Of a stretch of DNA of 47,294 nt, positions 27,206 to 35,063 are shown piece after piece. Position 1 is the stretch's first letter. Each line of letters begins with the position of its first letter. Made by a program: the position numbers and the translations under genes. This stretch comes from Roseburia sp. 1XD42-69 (lineage in GTDB: Bacteria > Bacillota > Clostridia > Lachnospirales > Lachnospiraceae). Below the pieces are notes generated by a model. The model had not been told where the DNA came from and ran no database searches. It saw only the letters and a list, made by a program, of their open reading frames with translations. The stretch spans positions 1-47,294 of the forward strand of contig NZ_RAZG01000028.1 in the NCBI RefSeq assembly GCF_003612565.1. The letters run 5' to 3'.

Positions 27206-28138
27206 CTATGGCTGTCTCTGTCCTAATAAACTTTCTGCCTGTGCCACGATTTCTTCTATCATTTCTTTACAGGTCTGCTCCTTGCTCACAAGGCCCGCAA
27301 TCTGTCCTGCCATCAGGCTTCCCTTTACCACATCACCATCCATAACGGCGCTTCTTAAGGAACCTAAGGTAAGGCGCTCTAACTCTTCTAATCCTACACC
27401 CTCCTCTTCCATTTTTAAGTACTCTCTTGTCATCTGGTTTCTAAGTACCCGGATGGGATGCCCTGTGCTTCTCCCTGTCACCTCAGAGTCGATGTCCTTT
27501 GCCTTAATGATGCGCTCTTTGTAATTGGGATGTACAATGGATTCTTTTGCCACTACAAATCTTGTTCCCATCTGAACTGCTTCGGCGCCTAACATGAAAG
27601 CCGCCGCAAGGCCTCTCCCGTCGCCGATTCCTCCTGCTGCAATGACAGGAATTTTTACAGCGTCCACCACCTGGGGAACCAGTGTCATAGTGGTTGCGCT
27701 TCCGATATGTCCGCCGGACTCCGTTCCTTCCGCCACAACGGCATCGGCGCCGCCCCGCTCCATCATCTTTGCCATAGCTACGCTTGCCACCACGGGAATT
27801 ACCTTCACACCGGCTTCTTTCCACATATCAATGAACTTTCCGGGATTTCCCGCACCGGTTGTCACTACCTTAACCCCCTCTTCCACTACCACCTGGGCAA
27901 CTTCCGGGGCATTGGGGTTCATCAGCATTACATTGACGCCAAAGGGCTTATCCGTAAGCTCTTTTACTTTCTGTATCTGCTCCCTCACCACTTCGGGAGG
28001 TGCGCTGGCCGCTCCGATAATCCCTAAGCCCCCGGCTTCCGATACGGCGGCTGCCAGATGATATTCCGCAACCCAGGCCATGCCTCCCTGAATGATAGGA
28101 TATTCAATTCCAAGTAACTCTGTAATCTTGGTTTTCAT
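27206..28138 (-). CDS. fabK: Enoyl-ACP reductase II (FabK, FMN-dependent)
   Basis: The final reduction of each elongation cycle, using FMN and NAD(P)H. The 310-residue TIM-barrel flavoprotein resembles nitronate monooxygenases. It has PIIQGGMAWV at residues 14-23, GGLGIIGAAS near 37-46, VVAEGTESGGHIG near 134-146 and IAAGGIGDGRG near 171-181. FabK is insensitive to triclosan-type FabI inhibitors, by family knowledge. It starts four bases after acpP. FabK rather than FabI fits Clostridia and Streptococci. Its need for FMN is interesting beside the rib operon in this window, though no direct link is shown. Confidence 0.95.
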   Translation of the reverse strand: MKTKITELLGIEYPIIQGGMAWVAEYHLAAAVSEAGGLGIIGAASAPPEVVREQIQKVKELTDKPFGVNVMLMNPNAPEVAQVVVEEGVKVVTTGAGNPGKFIDMWKEAGVKVIPVVASVAMAKMMERGGADAVVAEGTESGGHIGSATTMTLVPQVVDAVKIPVIAAGGIGDGRGLAAAFMLGAEAVQMGTRFVVAKESIVHPNYKERIIKAKDIDSEVTGRSTGHPIRVLRNQMTREYLKMEEEGVGLEELERLTLGSLRSAVMDGDVVKGSLMAGQIAGLVSKEQTCKEMIEEIVAQAESLLGQRQP

Positions 28139-28142
28139 GATT

Positions 28143-28376
28143 TTATGCCTCTACGCCTTTTGTTTTCAAATACTCAATAACATCGTTTACAGTTAAAATT
28201 TTCTCTAAGTCCTCTGAGGGAATCTCCACGCCGTACTCTTCCTCAAGGCTCATAACAAGCTCAAATAAATCCAGGGAATCTGCACCCAGGTCGTCTTTGA
28301 AGTTGCTCTCTGCCTTTACTTCATCCTCTGAAACGTTTAACTGCTCTGCGATAATAGTTTTCAATTTTTCCAACAT
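28143..28376 (-). CDS. acpP: Acyl carrier protein
   Basis: A 77-residue acidic four-helix protein. The phosphopantetheine attachment site is Ser34 in [13 protein letters not shown]. It is the first gene of the fab operon, so it receives the full promoter output. It has GGAG a few bases before the ATG. Confidence 0.97.
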   Translation of the reverse strand: MLEKLKTIIAEQLNVSEDEVKAESNFKDDLGADSLDLFELVMSLEEEYGVEIPSEDLEKILTVNDVIEYLKTKGVEA

Positions 28377-28429
28377 GTGATTTTCTCCTTTTTACCTTTT
28401 TCATTTTTTTACATTTGACCAGAAAATAT

Positions 28430-28458
28430 TTTGATAGTCAAATTATTTGATAAGCAAA
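28430..28458 (-). promoter_or_regulatory. Tandem FabT-like operator boxes
   Basis: A perfect inverted repeat TTTGA-TAG-TCAAA at 28430-28442 and a one-mismatch copy TTTGA-TAA-GCAAA at 28446-28458, spaced 16 bases apart. They cover the predicted transcription start and touch the -10 box, as expected for repression. The motif agrees with known FabT sites of the TTTGANNNTCAAA kind. Confidence 0.7.
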
Positions 28459-28486
28459 GTATATATGCACTGGATATATTTGTCAA
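28458..28486 (-). promoter_or_regulatory. Sigma-A promoter of fab operon
   Basis: Minus strand TTGACA (plus 28481-28486), 17-base spacer, TATACT (plus 28458-28463). The start site is about 75 bases before acpP. Confidence 0.85.
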
Positions 28487-28529
28487 TATGTTTTTTAAGA
28501 TTTTTTAAGGAGCTCACTGCAGCACCATT

Positions 28530-30209
28530 CTAACGGCGGGAGTTTTTAAGCCGGAAGGCATAGATCAGTTCCTTTAACAAGCCGGACTGGGAGGACATCT
28601 CCTGGCTGGCCGCCGCACACTCCTGGCTTGTGGCAGAGTTATTCTCAACTACTGCGGAAATCTGTTCCACCCCGGTAGCCACCTGCTCCATGGCCTGAGT
28701 CTGGTTCTCCACTGCCGCCACAACCTGTTCCATCTTCACCGTCACATTTCCAGCCAGTTTTCCGGTCTGCTCCAGGGCCTCTGTAACCCTGTTCATAACC
28801 TTGCCGCCTTCGGTAATGGAGGCAACGGAATTTTCAATCAGCTCCTTTGTAGCCTTGGCAGCCTCATCGGACTTAGCCGCCAGACTGCTGATTTCTTCTG
28901 CCACGACGGCAAAGCCTTTGCCGGCGGCACCGGCTCTGGCAGCCTCCACAGCCGCATTTAATGCAAGAATGTTAATCTGAAAAGCAATATTTTCTATAGT
29001 GGCAATAATGGTGCTAATCTCCTTGGAATCATTGGAAATATTTTCCATGGACACGCTCAGCTCCCTCACGTTCTCCATACTGATACCAAGCTGTGCACCG
29101 GCCTGATTGACAAAGTGTCCAACCTCTTCCGCCGCTTCCGCAGTCCGCTTTGCATCCTCTGAAATTCCCGTAATGGTGGTTGAGATTTCAGTGACGGCGC
29201 TGGCCTGCTCAGTAGCCCCCTGGGCCAGAGTCTGGGCACTGGCAGACACCTGGTCGGAACCGTTGGATACGTGCCCGGCGCTGGCCGCAATCTGTCCCAT
29301 TGTCTGGTTTAATGCGCCTAAAATACTGTCCAGGGACTTCTTTATCGTATGGAAATCCCCCATATAGTCCTGATTGGCCTCCTTCGTCAAATCCCCTTCA
29401 GCAATGGCTTCAAGCACGTCTGCTATTTCCCCTATGTAAGACCTGAGACGGCGGATGGTATCCTCAAATATTTCCCCAAGCATACCAATTTCATCTTTTG
29501 AGCGGATACCGATGGAAACTTCCGTTCCCTCAGCCAGCCCAAGCTCACCCTGCTCCATCTCCATGGCCGCCTGAGTGATTTTTCCCAGAGGAATGGAAAC
29601 CGTTTTCTTTATGTAAAATGTTAAGAAGATGATGCACAAAATAATCACAGCCGCACTAATCGCCATAGCATAATTGATAATTCTGCCAGTTGCCGTCTCC
29701 GCATCCGTTACGGATATCCCGGCAAAAATCAAGCCGTCAATCTCACCGCTCTCATTCTTTGTGGGCACATAAGAGCACAAGTAGGATTCTCCCAGGATAT
29801 CCGCCTGGCCTACATAGGACTGCCCCTGGGTAAGTACAATGTCGCACAAATTGGAAGCAAGCTTTGTTCCCACTACCCGCTGTCCGTTTTGGGTCACTGT
29901 ACTGTAAGCCCTGGTGTCCCCCTGAAAAATTGTGAACTCACAGCCCATACGCTCTTTTAGCCCATCCAGAACCTGGTTAATATCTTCATCCTCCGATATC
30001 CGTTCCAATTCATGCTGCAGCATATTGGTACCGCTTGTACAAACATTGGTCTGCATACTTCTCACCAGCTTATTAAACATGGTGACACAGACCACCACTG
30101 CCAAAATGATAGAAAGCGACAGCATGATTACTACAACATTGCCAACCTTCCGTCCGATATGCCTGCACTTTCTGTTCCTTTTTCCCTCTACAACCTGTTT
30201 TTTTCCCAT
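28530..30209 (-). CDS. Methyl-accepting chemotaxis protein 2
   Basis: A 559-residue receptor. It has a basic N-terminus, a membrane segment near residues 25-47, a Cache-type sensor at about 50-165 containing CSYVPTKNESGEIDGLIFAGIS, a second membrane segment near 175-198, HAMP, and a signalling domain with [20 protein letters not shown] near residue 428. The start at MGKKQVVEG is chosen because GGAG lies ten bases upstream and the longer frame adds no known domain. Like the other receptor in the window it has no che genes beside it. The ligand is unknown. Confidence 0.9.
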   Translation of the reverse strand: MGKKQVVEGKRNRKCRHIGRKVGNVVVIMLSLSIILAVVVCVTMFNKLVRSMQTNVCTSGTNMLQHELERISEDEDINQVLDGLKERMGCEFTIFQGDTRAYSTVTQNGQRVVGTKLASNLCDIVLTQGQSYVGQADILGESYLCSYVPTKNESGEIDGLIFAGISVTDAETATGRIINYAMAISAAVIILCIIFLTFYIKKTVSIPLGKITQAAMEMEQGELGLAEGTEVSIGIRSKDEIGMLGEIFEDTIRRLRSYIGEIADVLEAIAEGDLTKEANQDYMGDFHTIKKSLDSILGALNQTMGQIAASAGHVSNGSDQVSASAQTLAQGATEQASAVTEISTTITGISEDAKRTAEAAEEVGHFVNQAGAQLGISMENVRELSVSMENISNDSKEISTIIATIENIAFQINILALNAAVEAARAGAAGKGFAVVAEEISSLAAKSDEAAKATKELIENSVASITEGGKVMNRVTEALEQTGKLAGNVTVKMEQVVAAVENQTQAMEQVATGVEQISAVVENNSATSQECAAASQEMSSQSGLLKELIYAFRLKNSRR

Positions 30210-30377
30210 ACCGCTTTTTCTCCGTTTTTTTATAGTAATATTGGCTGTGCCGGCCCGAAATGGGCTGTAAGCAAAGCCTGTTTCTATTGTAACATAGGAT
30301 ACGAAAATAAAAAACATATTTTTCTCTGTTTCAAATACTGCTGCCAGGCTGCTTTTAACCTCTGTACGCAATTATGC

Positions 30378-30393
30378 GTATAATTCATTATAC
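30378..30393. promoter_or_regulatory. Inverted repeat on -10 region of chemoreceptor gene 2
   Basis: GTATAAT-TC-ATTATAC is a perfect 7-base inverted repeat. It contains a minus-strand TATAAT at plus 30387-30392, which is the best -10 candidate for the receptor gene, but the -35 is weak. The rest of 30210-30480 shows no gene. Confidence 0.35.
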
Positions 30394-30463
30394 TTTTTCC
30401 AAAATTACTTAAGAATACTCAACTTTCGGTGGAACTACGGGACAATTATAATTGCTTGCACAT

Positions 30464-30492
30464 TTCATATGCTTCTCTCCTTACACTATACT
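30464..30492 (+). promoter_or_regulatory. Candidate promoter of small orphan gene
   Basis: TTCATA (30464-30469), 17 bases, TATACT (30487-30492) on the plus strand, upstream of the 11-codon frame and the 75-residue gene. Confidence 0.45.
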
Positions 30493-30534
30493 TTTAGATA
30501 CTACATATCAAAAAAATAGAAAGGAAGTAATGTA

Positions 30535-30570
30535 ATGAATTTTTATAAAATTATCTTTCCTTGTGCATAG
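30535..30570 (+). CDS. Possible 11-residue leader peptide
   Basis: ATG to TAG reading MNFYKIIFPCA. An AGGAAG lies seven bases before the ATG. It sits between the candidate promoter and the 75-residue gene. The AAGGAA of the ribosome site can pair with TTCCTT in the frame. Size alone allows chance, so this is tentative. Confidence 0.3.
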   Translation: MNFYKIIFPCA

Positions 30571-30626
30571 TTTTTCAATTTTTTTCCAGACTATATCCTA
30601 TCAACGATTTTCAGAAAGGATTTATT

Positions 30627-30854
30627 ATGGAAAAAAATGTAAATTTAAACTATGCCACAGACCATGTGAGCCAGGCAAAAGAGGCGGATATCAAAAATAC
30701 TGTCACAAACGGCATCCGGGACGCAATTCCCGGAAATTCCTCCCCTGCGGCGGTAAAACAGGAGGGGTTTTATAATGAAGATGACAAAGCAGCGCCGGAC
30801 AATAACCCCTTTTTTACGGAGAGGAGTAATCCCTTAAGCAGTAAAGGAAATTAA
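30627..30854 (+). CDS. Small hydrophilic hypothetical protein
   Basis: A 75-residue protein that I do not recognise. It has no Cys and no hydrophobic segment. It is rich in Asn, Asp, Glu, Lys, Pro and Ser, and probably disordered toward its C-terminus (EDDKAAPDNNPFFTERS). The ATG has AAAGGA six bases upstream, and a strong terminator begins three bases after the stop, so it looks like a real one-gene unit on the plus strand among minus-strand genes. A longer TTG-initiated frame is less likely. Small, acid-stable or spore-associated proteins look similar, but that is speculation. Confidence 0.65.
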   Translation: MEKNVNLNYATDHVSQAKEADIKNTVTNGIRDAIPGNSSPAAVKQEGFYNEDDKAAPDNNPFFTERSNPLSSKGN

Positions 30855-30857
30855 TTG

Positions 30858-30895
30858 CACCGGGCAGAGATAACTTTCCTCTGCCCGGTGTTTTT
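30858..30895 (+). terminator. Strong terminator after small orphan gene
   Basis: A perfect 12-base-pair stem, CACCGGGCAGAG (30858-30869) with CTCTGCCCGGTG (30879-30890), and a TTTTTATTTT tail. Confidence 0.9.
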
Positions 30896-30899
30896 ATTT

Positions 30900-31140
30900 T
30901 ACACAACAATTTCAAACACTTCACTTTGACTTTCTCCGCATATTCCTTATTTTTATGAAAACTAAAGCTGATTAAGTATCCCTTTGTACAGCTTCTGCTG
31001 TCAAGGTAACTTTTAAGCTTCTCCAACCCTTTTTCCCGGTACTTTTGCCATGCCATATTTTAAGTTCTACAATATGCTCAAAACCTCCGTAGGATATCAC
31101 AACATCCATCCTTGAACTGCTTCGGGTTTCCGGTTTCTGC
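30900..31140 (-). pseudogene. Decayed C-terminus of a PD-(D/E)XK / AAA-ATPase family protein
   Basis: In one minus frame the DNA encodes ETRSSSRMDVVISYGG then FEHIVELKIWHGK. The neighbouring frame continues QKYREKGLEKLKSYLDS and TKGYLISFSFHKNKE. Joined by a one-base shift near 31040 these match the end of the DUF1703-type nuclease domain: D...ELK catalytic residues, IWHG, then the GYLLSFNF-like block. The N-terminal ATPase part is missing. I infer a truncated and frameshifted remnant; the 3' limit is uncertain because the frame runs into the plus-strand terminator. Confidence 0.6.
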
Positions 31141-31203
31141 AAATTGGTTCTTTTCCAGATTTTTTACAATACATACCCCCGCTCCAATAACAATCACAGC
31201 CAT
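31078..31203 (-). CDS. Possible 41-residue membrane peptide coupled to NlpC/P60 gene
   Basis: The ATG overlaps the preceding stop as TGATG. The product begins with a hydrophobic stretch MAVIVIGAGVCIV, then a polar tail with two adjacent Cys. It lies in a different frame from the nuclease remnant that uses the same DNA. The coupling is clean, but no homologue is known to me, so it could be chance reading of decayed sequence. Confidence 0.3.
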   Translation of the reverse strand: MAVIVIGAGVCIVKNLEKNQFAETGNPKQFKDGCCDILRRF

Positions 31204-32090
31204 CAAAAAATACTCCCCGCAGCATACAGGCTTTTCCGCAAATCCTCCCTGTAAAGTCTGTCCTCCTCCAAAAAACTGCTGATGACACAGGCAAAACTGT
31301 TTATATTGCCCGTGGCGTGTATGTAGCGCCCTTCCCCGATATAGATTCCAATATGTCCTGGGAAATACAGCAAATCCCCCTTTTTAAGCTTGTCAAAAGA
31401 AATGCTTTTTACCGGATAGCCCGGATGAATTTTTGCATCCCTGTAAATGATTACTCCCCCAAAGAGATAACACATAAAGGTCAGCCCGGAACAGTCAATT
31501 CCCTGCTGGCTCTTTCCCGCCCAGCGGTAGGGCGTGTTTAAGTAGCTGGCGGCAAACAAAACCACCTTTTCCCGAAACTGGGCCTCCGGGACATTTGGGC
31601 CAAGAAAATACCCCGGTTTTCTGCCCAGATAGAGATACCCGTCATCGTCAGGACGCCGCATCACTGCAATTTCAGGGACAAAACCTGTGATTCCCGATGC
31701 TGTCCGAACCCGCAGATATCCCTCATATGTTTTTCCCCGTACATCCTCCCCTTTCCCGGAATACGTTATACATTCCACATAACTTCCCTTGTCCAGAGTC
31801 ACAAGCCTATCCCCCTGCACTTTTGTCTCTGCCAGCACATCCGCAAAAGGCGCCGCCACCATCATCTGTCTGCCGCACCTGTCCCTCTGCCTTAATTTTT
31901 CTTCTATGGTAATTTTCACCGCATCCCTTTTCACATATCCTGGATACCCATAATGAGTTACAATCTGATAATACTCCCCCTCCTCCCCCAAAATCCCCAC
32001 TGCCCAGCCCATAAAAATCTGGTCAGCCGGGCTTTTCAAATCTTTTTCCATAAGAAAGGCAGAAGGCACCCTGACGATTCCTACCCTCAT
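31203..32090 (-). CDS. NlpC/P60 family peptidase with SH3 domains (YkfC-like)
   Basis: A 295-residue cell-wall peptide endopeptidase. Two SH3-like segments occupy about 1-65 and 75-145, and the NlpC/P60 domain about 170-290. The active site is Cys200 in GIDCSGLTF, His246 in FPGHIGIYIG and a third polar residue, His258, in YIHATG. There is no signal peptide, which fits the cytoplasmic gamma-D-Glu-diamino-acid peptidase YkfC. The M19 dipeptidase gene lies upstream on the same strand, 47 bases away, so both may recycle imported muropeptides. The start has AAAGGAG six bases upstream. Confidence 0.85.
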   Translation of the reverse strand: MRVGIVRVPSAFLMEKDLKSPADQIFMGWAVGILGEEGEYYQIVTHYGYPGYVKRDAVKITIEEKLRQRDRCGRQMMVAAPFADVLAETKVQGDRLVTLDKGSYVECITYSGKGEDVRGKTYEGYLRVRTASGITGFVPEIAVMRRPDDDGYLYLGRKPGYFLGPNVPEAQFREKVVLFAASYLNTPYRWAGKSQQGIDCSGLTFMCYLFGGVIIYRDAKIHPGYPVKSISFDKLKKGDLLYFPGHIGIYIGEGRYIHATGNINSFACVISSFLEEDRLYREDLRKSLYAAGSIF

Positions 32091-32137
32091 CCATAACTCC
32101 TTTGCATTTTTCTTTCAATATATGCAAAGATGTCCCC

Positions 32138-33115
32138 TTATAGCATCTCTCTGTAAAACTCCCACACATTTTTGTAACACACTGCCTCAATTTCACTTTC
32201 CCGAAACCCAGATTTTTTCAAAGCATCCCACAAAAGCTCTGCCTTAGAAGCATCTTTTAACTCCAGATTATCGTCCATACCGTCAAAGTCGGAACCAAGG
32301 CCGATGCAGCCGATTCCTCCCACATCCGCCATGTGGCGGATATGCCTGACAATATCTTTCACCCTGCTGAAATACACTCCATTTGTCTTTTCTTCCGTAA
32401 GAAAAGTCCCATAATAATTAATTCCGATAATACCACCCTGGTCCGCAATCTTACGAATCTGCCCATCTGTAAGGTTCCTGGGATGCCTGCAAATTTCTCT
32501 GGCATTGGAATGACTTGCCGCAATCCTTTTCTTGCTGTATTTTAGCACATCTGAAATTCCCTCATCCGAAAGATGGGACACGTCCACAATTATCCCCAGC
32601 TCCTCCATTTTTTCCAGAAAAGCAATCCCCGTCTCCGTTATGCCCTTCCCCTCCCTGACACTTACTCTCCTGTCATCACAGGCTGCAGGCGATGCAAGGG
32701 AGTTTTCATAATTCCAGGTAAGGGTCATCATCCTTGCCCCCAGGCGGTACATCTTCTCCAGTTTATTTAAATCCCCCTGGCAGATTTCCCCCTCCTCCAA
32801 GGTCAGAACAGCCGACAAAATCCCGTTCTTTTTGTTTTCCTCCATCTCCTGAAATGTGCGGGCCTGGCGAATCCGTCCCCCACACTGATTTATCTCTTTT
32901 ATAAAAATCTCAATCTGCTCTTTTGCACAGGCGTAAGCGTCCTCTTCCTCCCCCCAGTCCACAAAAACAGCAAAATTCTGCAAAATGTAATTGCCTGTTT
33001 CCATTTTGCGCACATCTAACTGTAAATCGTTATCCATTAGGGTTACGACATTTCCCTGCCGTTTTTTTGCACGCAGCGCTGACAGGGTATCGCAGTGTAA
33101 ATCTGCTATATACAT
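32138..33115 (-). CDS. M19 family membrane-type dipeptidase
   Basis: A 325-residue zinc dipeptidase of the renal dipeptidase family. It has DLHCDT at residues 4-9 (HxD), a bridging Glu near 118 in TLEEGE, DVSHLSD near 185, SHSNAR near 205 and GLGSDFDGMD near 270. No signal peptide is seen, so it acts in the cytoplasm. It splits dipeptides that may contain D-amino acids. The start at MYIADLHCDT is set by GAGGAGG six bases upstream; an earlier in-frame codon lies before that site. Partner of the NlpC/P60 gene downstream. Confidence 0.9.
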   Translation of the reverse strand: MYIADLHCDTLSALRAKKRQGNVVTLMDNDLQLDVRKMETGNYILQNFAVFVDWGEEEDAYACAKEQIEIFIKEINQCGGRIRQARTFQEMEENKKNGILSAVLTLEEGEICQGDLNKLEKMYRLGARMMTLTWNYENSLASPAACDDRRVSVREGKGITETGIAFLEKMEELGIIVDVSHLSDEGISDVLKYSKKRIAASHSNAREICRHPRNLTDGQIRKIADQGGIIGINYYGTFLTEEKTNGVYFSRVKDIVRHIRHMADVGGIGCIGLGSDFDGMDDNLELKDASKAELLWDALKKSGFRESEIEAVCYKNVWEFYREML

Positions 33116-33154
33116 AAAATTCCTCCTCAAATATTATTTCCTACAAAGAAAAAC

Positions 33155-33182
33155 AGAAGCGGCCGTCTAATGCTCCGCTTCT
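33155..33182 (-). terminator. Terminator after zeta-toxin remnant
   Basis: Minus strand AGAAGCGG/CCGCTTCT (plus 33175-33182 and 33155-33162), followed by GTTTTTC. It overlaps the remnant's stop codon. Confidence 0.6.
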
Positions 33183-33419
33183 TCTATCAGTTCCAGTATT
33201 TCATCCTCTGACCATAACTCATTTGGAAAAATAGATATATCTTCTTTGTGTTTTCGTATTTTTCAAAATATTAAGTAATTGTGCTCTTTCCTGAGCCATT
33301 CGGTCCTGCCAGAACAAGTATCATGGGTTTTCTATCAAACATACTGCCTCGTTCCATCTGCATACTCAATATATGCTTTTTTTCCACATCATATCTCGCT
33401 ACAGTTTTTTTTCTAATAA
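33167..33419 (-). pseudogene. Internally deleted zeta-toxin remnant
   Basis: The minus strand encodes SMFDRKPMILVL then AGPNGSGKSTIT and a stop (33272-33274), which is the zeta-toxin/UDP-sugar-kinase P-loop start. Shortly after, in another frame, it encodes RKHKEDISIFPNELWSED then EILELIEEAEH and a stop at 33167-33169, which resembles the end of zeta toxins. The roughly 100 or more residues between are missing, so an internal deletion is inferred. A terminator still follows. It cannot make active kinase. Confidence 0.6.
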
Positions 33420-33423
33420 GGAA

Positions 33424-34959
33424 TTATTTTGTTCGTGTCATCCCCCCATTCGCCAGCCCTAAAAATAGAAAGAGCAGCGGCAGATGATAAATGGAATACC
33501 CGTTTACAAGACCCTGAATCAAATATACGCACAATGTCACAATCACCGCAATCTGCACCTCATTCTTTTTCCACGTACGAAATGCCTGAATAAGGGTAGC
33601 TATTAGCAGTCCAAAATATCCCAAAACACCAAGGAGTCCCATATCCACCAGTACCTGCATCAACTCATTGTGAGGATCGCGAAGATTTGATCCAAGATAT
33701 GCCATAGATTCTTCCCTGAAAGATTCCGTCATAAAATCCTTATAACAGTTTTGCCCATTTCCAAAAAAGATCCGCCAAATCGGTTCTTCTTTTAAGGATT
33801 TCACTGTTCCTTTCCATATAAATCCCCTGTGGTTAAAGGTCTCATCCGTAAGGATAAAATGCCTGAAAAAAGAACTCTCCGGCAAACTTGCCCTTCTGAC
33901 ATTTATCCATACAAGAACCAGTGCGCCAATCACCCCCAAAACCAACAATACTCCTACAACAGTATATCTTACTTTTAAAAAACATTCCACAATAACTTCT
34001 TTTTTCCACATGAAAAACACTGCAAAAATTCCAAAGCAAACCACTTCAGCTAAAATCCATACATCACTCAGCACAAACGCCCCGATTCCATCAAAAGGAT
34101 AGAGGTGTTCTCTCCACAAATGCAAAAGCAGGCAAATGGTGACTTTTGCTCCCAGATAAATTCCCAATAATTCTATGTAGCGCATTAACCATCGGGTATC
34201 TCCCAGGGCAAAATACCCCAGTATAAAAATCCCTGCTGCCACAGCAAACAATGCGCTTTCTGTCTTGATAAAAAATACAAATAAAAATCCCATATACAAA
34301 TTGATGCCGTAAACCACCTGGGAAAAACGCTCCCTGCAAAGCATAAACATTACCATTACAAGGGGCAGCATCAGAGATACAAAACACGCATTAAAATTTG
34401 TATTCCCCAAAGGGGTCAAAAGAATATCCGGGGACTCACACCCGGTCTGTATGTACATAAAATTAATTTTGCAGGCGCACAAAATCCCAAAGAGATAAAT
34501 CACTGCGCTGCCCAAAAGCCAGCCCCATATTACTGTGCTGTCAAATGTACCGTAACACCGGATGCCAAAATAAATCAGTATAAAACCCAAAAAACATATG
34601 CCGCACAGGGTTCTGCTGCACATCTCCCAAAAAGCTTCCTTCCTGTCTAAGGCAAGAACCGTGGACAGGAAAACTGATAATAACAGTATCAGGGCAAAAA
34701 TAATATCCACTTTTTTGATGCACAATTTTTCCTTTCGGGAATCCCAAATTTTCTTTCCAAAAACCGGAAATAAAAAACATGTATAGATAAATGTAAAAAA
34801 TAAAAAAAAATGCTTTTTATCCCACGTAAGGCTGAACATTTTATTGGTATAAAACACCGGAAAAAATACGCACATTACAAGAATATAAAAGCTTGTCACT
34901 TGCTGTCCCAGCCAGTCCGCCAGGTTGTCTATTTCCTTTTTCATCATCCGCTTTTTCAT
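33424..34959 (-). CDS. O-antigen ligase / Wzy-like polymerase family membrane protein
   Basis: A 511-residue integral membrane protein with about twelve hydrophobic segments. The extracellular loop and Wzy_C signature lie at RGFIWKGTVKSLKEEP near residue 380 and DPHNELMQVLVDMGLLG near 428. Such proteins polymerise or ligate glycans at the outer face of the membrane. No other glycan gene is nearby, so the target glycan is unknown. It lies after the Ig-like protein gene but is separated from it by a strong bidirectional terminator. Start codon choice is uncertain because two ATG codons follow in frame without a clear ribosome site. Confidence 0.8.
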   Translation of the reverse strand: MKKRMMKKEIDNLADWLGQQVTSFYILVMCVFFPVFYTNKMFSLTWDKKHFFLFFTFIYTCFLFPVFGKKIWDSRKEKLCIKKVDIIFALILLLSVFLSTVLALDRKEAFWEMCSRTLCGICFLGFILIYFGIRCYGTFDSTVIWGWLLGSAVIYLFGILCACKINFMYIQTGCESPDILLTPLGNTNFNACFVSLMLPLVMVMFMLCRERFSQVVYGINLYMGFLFVFFIKTESALFAVAAGIFILGYFALGDTRWLMRYIELLGIYLGAKVTICLLLHLWREHLYPFDGIGAFVLSDVWILAEVVCFGIFAVFFMWKKEVIVECFLKVRYTVVGVLLVLGVIGALVLVWINVRRASLPESSFFRHFILTDETFNHRGFIWKGTVKSLKEEPIWRIFFGNGQNCYKDFMTESFREESMAYLGSNLRDPHNELMQVLVDMGLLGVLGYFGLLIATLIQAFRTWKKNEVQIAVIVTLCVYLIQGLVNGYSIYHLPLLFLFLGLANGGMTRTK

Positions 34960-34986
34960 CCTTCGCTTTTTTCATTTTACAACAGC

Positions 34987-35036
34987 AAAAAAGCAGGAGT
35001 CATAAAGAGTTTCATTCTATATACTCCTGCTTTTTT
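34987..35036. terminator. Bidirectional terminator after Ig-like protein gene
   Basis: A perfect 14-base-pair stem, AAAAAAGCAGGAGT (34987-35000) with ACTCCTGCTTTTTT (35023-35036), with U-runs on both strands. Confidence 0.85.
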
Positions 35037-35063
35037 ATCTGTGAGATTACTGCATCTTACAGA

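Noticed and set aside
30814-31056. 80-residue minus-strand frame as an intact gene
   Set aside because: It starts inside a known motif and runs through a plus-strand terminator and gene end; it is the frameshifted end of a decayed gene.
31097-31294. 65-residue minus-strand frame rich in Cys and Arg
   Set aside because: It overlaps the end of the NlpC/P60 gene and has no ribosome site; the nuclease remnant and the coupled frame explain the region better.
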